A DNA stretch of 64,000 nt from positions 1 through 64,000 of the forward strand of contig CAKQTC010000011.1 in the NCBI GenBank assembly GCA_934274515.1, in the 5' to 3' direction. Both the position numbers and the translations under genes were made by a program. The notes under the pieces were generated by a model that ran no database searches, was not told the DNA's origin, and was given only the letters and a program-made list of their open reading frames with translations. Positions 57,647 through 64,000 of the stretch are shown here, one piece after another; within the stretch, counting starts at the first letter, position 1, and the number at the start of each line of letters is the position of its first letter. The stretch is from an uncultured Clostridia bacterium (lineage in GTDB: Bacteria; Bacillota; Clostridia; Christensenellales; DTU072).

Positions 57647-59146
57647 ATGATTTACGGATTTAATTCTTTTGGGTACGAGGGTTCTTTGGTTGTAGTCGAA
57701 TCAGACATTAGAGAAGGAATTCCTTCTGTTGACATCGCAGGACTTGCGGATTCGTCCGTCTTTAGTACGTGGGCATTGGTAAATACAGCAATAGAACGAA
57801 GCGGATTTGAAATTCCGCAGAAAAGAATTCTTATAGCCCTTAGCCCTGCTGATTTAAGAAAAGAGGAAGGTTTTTCTCTCTCTATCGCACTTTCGCTTCT
57901 TGTGGAAATCAAGAATAACGATGTGCTTATTATGGGCGAGCTTGAAAACGACGGAAATATTATCCCTTGTATAAAGGGTACTTTTGCTGCCTGTCAGAAT
58001 GCAAAACAAAACGGCATAAAATATGCAATTCTTCCGAAGAATTCCAAGGTTCCTGCCGGAATAAAAGTCTATGAGGCTGGCAATCTAAAAGAAGCGGCTG
58101 ACGCGATTTTAAGTCTTAACACTGGCGATGACAGACTTTTCAAAGAAAGAAATGCTCCTGCCGATTTCACGACAGAAGATAATATTCTGTTTAATGACTT
58201 CCCTAATGAAGAAAAGGAAGCCTTCGATAAAACCACAGGACATAACAATCTGAAATTCGCTATGGCTGTTGCCATAGCAGGTAGACATCATTTATTGACA
58301 TACGGAATTCCCGGAGATGGCAAGTCTTGTATCCTTAGAGAAGTTTCTATGCTTTTACCGAAACTTACATCCGACGAAAGCAACATCGTTTCAAGGATAT
58401 GCTCTCTCGTAGGCGTAGCGACAAAAAATTATGAAACAGAACGACCTGTCAGAATACCACATCCATCCGTTACGATTGAAGGAATGTGCGGAGGCGGAGC
58501 CGGATGTCGACCTGGAATAATTTCTCTTGCTCATAATGGAGTTCTCATTCTTGACGAGGCGGCAGAGTTTAGGACATCCGTTCTACAGATGTTAAGAGTG
58601 CCACTCTCGGTAGGAACTATAACTTTAAGCCGTGCAGGACGCTGTACAGTTTTTCCCGCGAGATTTCAACTTTTCATGGCAACAAGTCCGTGTCCTTGCG
58701 GAAACTTTGGTTCTAAAGACCGGACTTGCCTTTGTTCAAAAAGAGCTATTGAAATGTACTGGAAAAAACTTTCATATCCTATTGATAGCGGAATCGCTAT
58801 AAAAGTAAACGCAGATGACGAGGATAATTCACGCAAGAATTTCACAATAAAAGAACTGCGTGATTTCATCAGCACCGCTTGGAAAAGACAACTCCGCAGG
58901 CAGGGAAAACTTAATCAGGATTTATCAATCAGAGAGGTAAGCGAGTTTATAAAACTCACAGACGAGGCAAAAATCCTCTTTGAAAGAGAAACAGAAGGTT
59001 TTTCTAAAAGAGAGGCAGTTGTAATCCTTGAACTAGCCCAGACAATCAATGACATCTCGGAGAATTTTTCAGATGAATTGCAGAAAAGTCATATAGAAGA
59101 GGCTATTAAGCTGCACGGAAAAATTCCGTATGTAACAAACATTTAA
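57647..59146 (+). CDS. ComM/YifB-like AAA+ ATPase
   Basis: A 499-residue protein with the ComM order: an N-terminal ChlI-like domain (VDIAGLADSSV, IPQKRILIALSPADLRKEG-like), Walker A GIPGDGKS (Lys226, Ser227), a GGGAGCRPG loop, Walker B GVLILDEAAEF (Asp303, Glu304), and the Cys-rich CPCGNFG...CLC loop near 341-357. Known ComM is a hexameric branch-migration helicase that helps integrate foreign DNA. Walker A is slightly unusual, with Asp in place of Ser/Thr. In a phage it could drive recombination-dependent replication. It lies near SSB-like genes. Confidence 0.85.
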   Translation: MIYGFNSFGYEGSLVVVESDIREGIPSVDIAGLADSSVFSTWALVNTAIERSGFEIPQKRILIALSPADLRKEEGFSLSIALSLLVEIKNNDVLIMGELENDGNIIPCIKGTFAACQNAKQNGIKYAILPKNSKVPAGIKVYEAGNLKEAADAILSLNTGDDRLFKERNAPADFTTEDNILFNDFPNEEKEAFDKTTGHNNLKFAMAVAIAGRHHLLTYGIPGDGKSCILREVSMLLPKLTSDESNIVSRICSLVGVATKNYETERPVRIPHPSVTIEGMCGGGAGCRPGIISLAHNGVLILDEAAEFRTSVLQMLRVPLSVGTITLSRAGRCTVFPARFQLFMATSPCPCGNFGSKDRTCLCSKRAIEMYWKKLSYPIDSGIAIKVNADDEDNSRKNFTIKELRDFISTAWKRQLRRQGKLNQDLSIREVSEFIKLTDEAKILFERETEGFSKREAVVILELAQTINDISENFSDELQKSHIEEAIKLHGKIPYVTNI

Positions 59147-59224
59147 TGAGAGAACCCAATCAAAGATTGTGAGGCAATAAGTTCGTGCAAAGTAGTCAAA
59201 ATGTAGTTTTGGAGGAATAGAAAA

Positions 59225-59791
59225 ATGAAAGTAACTAAAGAATACGAATGGAATGAGATTAAATGGGAAGAACTGGACGTTGGAGATACCATCCGGCTTC
59301 CAGAATTTACAGTGCCTGAAACGACAATAGGGGGAGGCATAGAACTGCACTTTGAGGAACAGACTGTCAAAGACACGGCGGCTGTCTATAACATTAAGGA
59401 CGACAAAATCTATCTTGTCTTTAACCATGCTTTGTTCAAATCACCTATGGACTGGAACGATGCGACAGAGTGGAAAAAGACTCAGTTGCATGATTATTTG
59501 CAAGGTGTTTTTAAGAACTCTATGCAAGGTTCAGACATACCTGTATCAGAGGTGTCTCTGCTTTCCAAAGATGAAGTCTTTAAAAAGAAGGCTCTTCCAT
59601 TCTTCAAGAATGAAAAAAATAGAATCGCTTTTGAAAAAGATGGAGTGTACGCTGTCTGTTATTGGCTGAAAAATACAACGTCTGCGGCGTATTTCTACGC
59701 TGCGAGCAACGGTGGCATTGGCAGCCGCTACGACGCGGGTCGTGCGGACGCTTTCGTCCGTCCTTGCCTCACTGTTAAAAAGGAGGAATAG
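59225..59791 (+). CDS. DUF6273-like protein with possible DGR-type variable C-terminus
   Basis: A 188-residue protein. The N-terminal ~140 residues are ordinary and AT-rich in DNA. The last 45 residues form a formylglycine/C-type-lectin-like end (YWLKNTTSAAYFYAASN, then RADAFVRPCLTV), the position of variable residues in diversity-generating retroelement targets. DNA from about 59690 to 59766 is sharply GC-rich and poor in A, as expected if template adenines had been replaced. No reverse transcriptase or template repeat is in the window. GGAGG precedes the start. Confidence 0.6.
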   Translation: MKVTKEYEWNEIKWEELDVGDTIRLPEFTVPETTIGGGIELHFEEQTVKDTAAVYNIKDDKIYLVFNHALFKSPMDWNDATEWKKTQLHDYLQGVFKNSMQGSDIPVSEVSLLSKDEVFKKKALPFFKNEKNRIAFEKDGVYAVCYWLKNTTSAAYFYAASNGGIGSRYDAGRADAFVRPCLTVKKEE

Positions 59792-59799
59792 GAGGCTGT

Positions 59800-60198
59800 A
59801 TGACAAAGAAAGACTTTAGTACAGGAGAACTGGTCATAACAGAACCATATAATCTAAAACCGGCGTTTGACGACTTGCAGGAACGTCTAAAAATGAAATC
59901 CGAAGACTTGGCTTCTTTTCTTTATGACTGCAAGAATTGGCGGATAACCGAAGATAACAGAGAGATTTTCTACGACATATACGGTAAAAGGTGTTCATTC
60001 AAGGTTTATCCGTCCACTCAGATTGGCTTTGAGCATAAGATTGCTCTGAGAGTTGGAAACTTAGAAAGTATTATTTACACAAGTGAAAGTTATCTTCCTG
60101 TTTACGAATGGGAGGATGGCGTACTCTGCAAAAGACGTGGAGGCTTATTGCAGACCATTGTATTGCTATCTATAGATAGTAATCAGGAGGAACTATGA
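59800..60198 (+). CDS. Early hypothetical protein
   Basis: A 132-residue protein of mixed strands and helices, directly after the DUF6273-like gene (8 nt) and coupled to the next gene by ATGA. It has a KRCSFKVYPSTQIGFEHK strand pair. It may assist its upstream neighbour, but no evidence beyond proximity exists. Confidence 0.6.
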   Translation: MTKKDFSTGELVITEPYNLKPAFDDLQERLKMKSEDLASFLYDCKNWRITEDNREIFYDIYGKRCSFKVYPSTQIGFEHKIALRVGNLESIIYTSESYLPVYEWEDGVLCKRRGGLLQTIVLLSIDSNQEEL

Positions 60199-60419
60199 GA
60201 GTAACAATAATTGAAACCCTGGCTTATACAATCGAAGTTAAAGGTGTTGACGAGCAGACTGCGATTGATGTCGCTAGAAATACTTATGAAAGAGGCGATG
60301 TGCCGCTCAAGGAAATGACAAAATGCAGTACTGAATACCAAATAAACGGCAATGATTCCGTTGATATGACGCTTGATAAGGACGGAAATAACCTTGACAT
60401 CCCGGAGGAATACCTATGA
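60195..60419 (+). CDS. Small hypothetical protein
   Basis: A 74-residue acidic protein with the plan TIEVKGVDEQTAIDVARNT, the recurring strand-helix small-protein layout of this operon. AGGAGG precedes the start; ATGA overlaps at both ends. Confidence 0.6.
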   Translation: MRVTIIETLAYTIEVKGVDEQTAIDVARNTYERGDVPLKEMTKCSTEYQINGNDSVDMTLDKDGNNLDIPEEYL

Positions 60420-60613
60420 CAAGACAGGAATTTGTTGATATGGCGGAAACAGATGGCAATGACTATGCCTTTGAGGAGCTTATGAAAGAGGACAGCCGCA
60501 TAAAATTCATCCTAAGCGAGTCAAACTACTGGTTCTATGACGGAAATAAAAGCCCAGTTCCGCTACGGGGAGCGGATGACGTAGAGCAATGCGGAGTATT
60601 CGGGGAGGACTAA
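60416..60613 (+). CDS. Small acidic protein
   Basis: A 65-residue acidic protein (MAETDGNDYAFEELMKED) coupled to the previous gene by ATGA. Function unknown. Confidence 0.55.
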   Translation: MTRQEFVDMAETDGNDYAFEELMKEDSRIKFILSESNYWFYDGNKSPVPLRGADDVEQCGVFGED

Positions 60614-60614
60614 G

Positions 60615-60821
60615 ATGACAAGGATGAGAATAAACGCAAGATTCTCAAGGGAGCAGAAAAAATTCCTTGAAAAAAGCGACTATAAGAGTTTTGCAAAATC
60701 CGCAATAACTGAAACCCTCGAATTCTCAAAGCATTTCGCACATTATCTACCAGATGACACAGACACAAGAGATGTTTTCTCAATAATCAACAAGGCTATC
60801 GAAAATATAACAAAACTTTAA
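60615..60821 (+). CDS. Small basic helical protein
   Basis: A 68-residue protein with MRINARFSREQKKFLEKSDYK at the start, helical throughout. One nt separates it from the previous stop. Function unknown. A 71-nt gap without genes follows. Confidence 0.55.
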   Translation: MTRMRINARFSREQKKFLEKSDYKSFAKSAITETLEFSKHFAHYLPDDTDTRDVFSIINKAIENITKL

Positions 60822-60892
60822 GTATAAGTACATAGCCAACCGCCTGAATAAAATGATAAACAAAACATAAGAAACACAAGGAGAATAAGAAT

Positions 60893-61222
60893 ATGCACCA
60901 AATAAATTCCCTCCTTATTGAAGGAACTATCGTCCAGAAATCAAAACTAACAACATTGGATTCTGGAACTGATTTCTGCCAGTTCGTATTAAGAAATGAG
61001 ATAAGCGAAAAATCCTTATCTGGAGATAAGGCTGTATACGAATTTGAAGTGTTCGCTTATGGCTTTATTGCCAAAAGTATCTCAAAAAAAAGGCTTGGAA
61101 CAGAACTCAGAATAGTCGGAATACTGAAACAGGTTAAAACAGAAATGAATTGCCGCAAGGTAATCATTGTCGCAGACCATATTGATTACAGACCATTGCC
61201 AGCTGAAAATCAAGGCATATAG
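60893..61222 (+). CDS. SSB-like OB-fold protein 2
   Basis: A 109-residue protein with a canonical SSB opening (INSLLIEGTIVQKSKL), a CQFVLRNE strand, FEVFAYGFIAKSI, a GTELRIVGILKQ strand and VIIVADHIDYRP at the end. The match to the SSB fold is better than for the first copy. No acidic tail. AAGGAG lies upstream. Confidence 0.75.
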   Translation: MHQINSLLIEGTIVQKSKLTTLDSGTDFCQFVLRNEISEKSLSGDKAVYEFEVFAYGFIAKSISKKRLGTELRIVGILKQVKTEMNCRKVIIVADHIDYRPLPAENQGI

Positions 61223-61232
61223 GAGTATAAGG

Positions 61233-61655
61233 ATGGGATATTATTCACAAGTTACTATTCAGATTCAGGACAAAGGGTATGAAATGCTGAAAAAATCAAT
61301 GGATGAATACAACGAAGGATTCGGTGGCTTTTTCATTCCCGACAGAATTCTCAGACGCGACAGAGACTGTGGAACGGACTATATAATCCAATGGGATTCC
61401 ATCCAGTGGTGCCCGGACCACAACGATATTCTGTCTGTGGAGTCAGTTCTCGACAAGTTAAAATCAATGACAACAAAAGGCGAGGCTCCCGACGGCTACA
61501 GATTCTGCAAGATTAGGATAGGAGAAGAGGTTAATGATATTCACATAGATTTTAATGACTGGTCATACAGGGAGGACGGTATCTATTGGCAGGCATCCGT
61601 TCCGATTCCCAATGGATTTGAGGCTTGCCAACAACAGGGAGAATTAAATGTTTAG
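61233..61655 (+). CDS. Early hypothetical protein
   Basis: A 140-residue protein with TIQIQDKGYEMLKKSMDEYN and an aromatic, acidic second half (IIQWDSIQWCPDHND). The ATG at 61233 follows GGAG; the longer frame from 61167 overlaps the SSB gene. Function unknown. Confidence 0.6.
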   Translation: MGYYSQVTIQIQDKGYEMLKKSMDEYNEGFGGFFIPDRILRRDRDCGTDYIIQWDSIQWCPDHNDILSVESVLDKLKSMTTKGEAPDGYRFCKIRIGEEVNDIHIDFNDWSYREDGIYWQASVPIPNGFEACQQQGELNV

Positions 61656-61953
61656 TATAAAAGAGTATGAGAGATTTTTTCAGAGCGGACACAAGACAAT
61701 AGGAGAACATAAACCTCTTCTTGCCCTTGCGATTGCCTCTGATGACGGAGATTCCGAACACGGATGGGAAGAGATTGTGTATACAGTGCCTGAAAAATGG
61801 CTCAAAAAATACATGAAAATACTAACCGGCAGAGAATGGACTTCAAGAAAACTGCGTAAATGGCTTCGCGAGGAATATGATTCAGAGGATTCCTCGCGAA
61901 TATTTGACCAAGCCGTGCTTGAGCATCAGCTTGTAACAATGAATATATATTAA
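61648..61953 (+). CDS. Early hypothetical protein
   Basis: A 101-residue protein, helical with Trp-rich centre (WEEIVYTVPEKWLKKYMK). GGAG precedes the start and it overlaps the previous gene by 8 nt. The DNA near 61868-61897 has a GATTC/GAATC-type inverted repeat (ATTCGCGAGGAAT pattern). Function unknown. Confidence 0.6.
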   Translation: MFSIKEYERFFQSGHKTIGEHKPLLALAIASDDGDSEHGWEEIVYTVPEKWLKKYMKILTGREWTSRKLRKWLREEYDSEDSSRIFDQAVLEHQLVTMNIY

Positions 61954-61967
61954 AAAGGAGTGAACCT

Positions 61968-62228
61968 ATGACAATAATGGATAAACTTGAAGCGAAGATT
62001 GCAGACCTTAAAGAGAAATGCGAGGCACAGAGAAAACATATTGAGAAGAATTTCAATGGCACGTACAAAGAAGTGATTGACCTTAGTTATAACCGTGCAG
62101 GCTACCTTATATGCGACATAAGGCTTCTTCGATTCTTCAAAGATTCGATAGACTTCATAATCGAGTTTGAGGACGGACAGACACAGTTCCTGCATATCAA
62201 GCCTGGTGAGATAAGGATGACTTTTTAA
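61968..62228 (+). CDS. Early hypothetical protein
   Basis: An 86-residue protein with an N-terminal coiled coil (about residues 3-28) and a beta-rich end (FIIEFEDGQTQFLHI). GGAG precedes the start; a second ATG three codons later is possible. Function unknown. Confidence 0.55.
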   Translation: MTIMDKLEAKIADLKEKCEAQRKHIEKNFNGTYKEVIDLSYNRAGYLICDIRLLRFFKDSIDFIIEFEDGQTQFLHIKPGEIRMTF

Positions 62229-62245
62229 CGCATAACAAGGAGAAA

Positions 62246-62464
62246 ATGACTATGGAAAAACTTGTTGTAGGTAAATTCTTCAGCTGGAGGGCTTTTGCCG
62301 AATATGCGGAAAATTATTATCTCGGTCTCCTTGACGAACTTTCCGAAAATAAATCTTTCAGTGCTGAACAGAGGGATACTCTTTATCTTCTGCATAACGA
62401 TCTGGTGAGCATAATCAATAATGCGGAGGAGCTTGACAGGAGGCTGGGGATAAAGGGGGAATAA
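62246..62464 (+). CDS. Small helical protein
   Basis: A 72-residue acidic, all-helical protein (FAEYAENYYLGLLDELSENK). AAGGAG precedes the start. It lies directly before copy B of the duplicated gene. Confidence 0.55.
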   Translation: MTMEKLVVGKFFSWRAFAEYAENYYLGLLDELSENKSFSAEQRDTLYLLHNDLVSIINNAEELDRRLGIKGE

Positions 62465-62477
62465 AAAGGAGTTTTAT

Positions 62478-62756
62478 ATGTCTAGTAAAAGAATCTATTT
62501 ATTCTATACTTGTGATTCTAACAAAATGATTGAATCGATGAGAGTTTCTTGTGTTACAACATCTTTACGTAGGTTAAAAAAGTCTTTGATTGCCAACATC
62601 AAGTGTGGACTTATTCCTGATTTGTCTGAAAACAATAAAAATATATGTATAAGAGAAATCAGGAATATTTTTAGTAGCACAATTCCATCTATGGTTGCAG
62701 ATGAAATAAACAAATATTTTTCTAGCTATATTTATATTCAAGTTTGGTATGACTAA
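62478..62756 (+). CDS. 92-residue protein, copy B of a duplicated gene
   Basis: Nearly identical to the gene at 55872-56150; the amino acid differences are Lys5Arg, Asn42-Arg43 to Lys-Cys, Asp53Asn, Ile73Val and Glu75Asp in my reading. The shared block starts at the GGAGTTTTATATG leader and ends a few bases after the stop. Function unknown. Confidence 0.65.
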   Translation: MSSKRIYLFYTCDSNKMIESMRVSCVTTSLRRLKKSLIANIKCGLIPDLSENNKNICIREIRNIFSSTIPSMVADEINKYFSSYIYIQVWYD

Positions 62757-62789
62757 AAAAAGTAAAAATAATAAAAAAGAAGTGATGAT

Positions 62790-63005
62790 ATGGAAAGATT
62801 TGAAGTAGGCAAGAAATACAGAAATGTATTCGGGGATTCAGTTTTAATTGTCAAAAGAACTGAAAAAACAGTCGTACACCAGGGATTCAATAAGGACGGC
62901 ACAGAGCGGTATAGACCGACACGCACGAAACTTGGGCATATAAATAATACTGAAGCCATTGATGTTAATAGCATTGCCATTTTGCGTGCTGACATCAAGG
63001 CTTAA
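62790..63005 (+). CDS. Small hypothetical protein
   Basis: A 71-residue basic, beta-rich protein (MERFEVGKKYRNVFGDSVLIV), resembling small barrel-like phage proteins. Weak ribosome site (GAAGTGAT). Function unknown. Confidence 0.55.
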   Translation: MERFEVGKKYRNVFGDSVLIVKRTEKTVVHQGFNKDGTERYRPTRTKLGHINNTEAIDVNSIAILRADIKA

Positions 63006-63025
63006 AAGATACGGAGGATAGAACA

Positions 63026-63538
63026 ATGGAGTTTGACAAAAGCAAAGTTTATACAGCGTTGGACGCTGATGAAGCAAGAATAAGAAGTAGAGGCTATTTC
63101 GCCAATAATATCGCGGAATTAAAGCGTGCTGTTGAAAACAACAAGGAAGACTATCTCTCGAAAATAGAACGCATATTAGAAGACGGTTTTATGTGCCGAT
63201 TTGCGGCTGAAAACGGTGCGTGTTATCCTTTCTTTTATCTTATCGAAGAATCAAAAGAAACATGGAGCCGCCCATACAAAGACTTGAATGAAATGCTCGA
63301 AGACTATGACAAACGTTTTGCTCCAGACTGTCGAAACAGTTTGCCGCCAGCTATCTATGTAAAAAATAAACGAAATGCTAGTTTTTGTTTAATAACAAAC
63401 TTTTTGTCAAATTGTGTTCTAATTAACGTTGTTGACACTAATAACAAGGCTAGCTGTGAGATAGCTTCTTTTAATACATTATTTTCAAGTTTTACGTACC
63501 TTGATGGTAGTGCTTGCGGCTTGATTGAGGAGGAATAA
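63026..63538 (+). CDS. Early hypothetical protein, 170 residues
   Basis: A protein with a helical N-terminal half (ALDADEARIRSRGYFANN) and a beta-rich second half with Cys at several positions. CGGAGGA precedes the start. From about 63350 the DNA turns more AT-rich, so the C-terminal part may have a different origin. Function unknown. Confidence 0.6.
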   Translation: MEFDKSKVYTALDADEARIRSRGYFANNIAELKRAVENNKEDYLSKIERILEDGFMCRFAAENGACYPFFYLIEESKETWSRPYKDLNEMLEDYDKRFAPDCRNSLPPAIYVKNKRNASFCLITNFLSNCVLINVVDTNNKASCEIASFNTLFSSFTYLDGSACGLIEEE

Positions 63539-63540
63539 AA

Positions 63541-63942
63541 ATGTTTAAGAAACTGTATTATTACTACCATCACTATAAGATGTGGAACTATATTGTAGGT
63601 CAACTCAAAGCACATCCACAAGCAGAAGTGTATATACTTAAGATTGAATATCTAAAGAAACGGCGTAACCTGGCTAAGCGAGTGAAAATAGGTGCCTGTT
63701 GCCTGTGTAGTTATGATAGTCTAATTAGAAAACCTGGTGTCCATCATTGCCATCATTGCCCATTGTATAAAAAATATAATAAGACTTGTTATGACAAGGG
63801 TTCATTATTTTATACACTACAGCCTAGTATAAGGTATGCTATACCATCTATAGACCGTATAACCGCGGCGAAAAAGATAAGGGACTGCGTGCTTTTCTGG
63901 AAGAATAGAAGATATAAGAGGAATAATAATGAAAGTAAATAG
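63541..63942 (+). CDS. Basic Cys/His cluster protein
   Basis: A 133-residue very basic, Tyr-rich protein. Residues ~52-85 contain ACCLCSYDSL, then HHCHHCPLYKKYNKTCYDKG, a likely zinc-binding domain. It probably binds nucleic acid. GAGGAGGA precedes the start. Its end overlaps the next start by 14 nt. Confidence 0.6.
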   Translation: MFKKLYYYYHHYKMWNYIVGQLKAHPQAEVYILKIEYLKKRRNLAKRVKIGACCLCSYDSLIRKPGVHHCHHCPLYKKYNKTCYDKGSLFYTLQPSIRYAIPSIDRITAAKKIRDCVLFWKNRRYKRNNNESK

Positions 63943-64000
63943 GATATATTCAAGACATGAAGAAGAGATTGATGTAAGAGAACTGAATGTAGGCGATTCT
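63929..64000 (+). CDS. Start of a further early gene, cut by the window edge
   Basis: An open frame from ATG at 63929 to the end, reading MKVNRIYSRHEEEIDVRELN then VGDS. AAGAGGAAT precedes it. The opening is similar in spacing to that of the DUF6273-like protein (basic start, then an E-x-L-x-VGD element), so it may be a relative, but only 24 residues are visible. Confidence 0.5.
   Translation, partial: MKVNRIYSRHEEEIDVRELNVGDS

Noticed and set aside
59147..60198. Reverse transcriptase or template repeat of a diversity-generating retroelement nearby
   Set aside because: No reverse transcriptase motif appears in any long frame of the window and I found no adenine-rich copy of the variable stretch.

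Overview
The window reads as a large temperate, siphovirus-like prophage whose left end sits next to a host chromosomal gene. The host is probably a spirochaete of the Treponema type. This is inferred from the AT-rich composition, a spirochaetal-style lipoprotein with fibronectin-like repeats at the left edge (59-1891), and a spanin pair that implies a diderm host. The right end of the prophage lies beyond the window.

Layout. 1-1891 is the host lipoprotein gene, closed by an intrinsic terminator. 1973-2312 is the presumed attachment region, with CATTGA repeats spaced exactly 10 bp apart in front of a tyrosine integrase (2313-3431). From 3418 to 43638 nearly everything is on the minus strand and forms the late block. 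In transcription order it holds small and large terminase, portal, minor head protein, scaffold, major capsid protein, connector and neck genes, tail terminator, tail tube, frameshifted tail chaperones, a 1853-residue tape measure, distal tail proteins, an NlpC/P60 peptidase and a 3143-residue J-like mosaic tail protein. After these come a radical SAM enzyme with a P-loop partner, small virion proteins, and a lysis cassette (XhlA-like, L,D-transpeptidase-like, four-segment holin, spanin pair). Several intrinsic terminators lie between these genes. Most are followed by a recurring TTAACA box that looks like the -35 element of a new promoter, so the late block may be a chain of separately tuned units.

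A plus-strand accessory island (7888-10133) interrupts the late block. It encodes a small protein plus a caspase-like cysteine peptidase with an EF-hand loop, and then a Panacea-type antitoxin/toxin pair. These look like cargo for defence or stability.

43822-47297 is a rightward operon of nucleotide and DNA metabolism (DUF4406, dUTPase, adenine or cytosine-N4 methyltransferase). It carries two tRNA-like elements and ends in a shortened terminase ATPase paralogue. 47329-49066 looks like the regulatory switch: a zinc-ribbon protein, a Cys-rich protein, a two-HTH repressor, and a 34-residue peptide too short for ordinary gene calling.

49490-50195 has no genes but is dense in perfect hairpins. 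I read it as a giant structured noncoding RNA of the GOLLD/ROOL kind. From 50207 to the end there is a rightward early operon of about thirty tightly packed small genes. Most are of unknown function. Exceptions are two SSB-like OB-fold proteins, a ComM/YifB-like AAA+ protein, a DUF6273-like protein whose C-terminus resembles a diversity-generating retroelement target, and a 92-residue gene present twice at about 98% DNA identity.

All family assignments are from reading motifs by eye; no database search was run.
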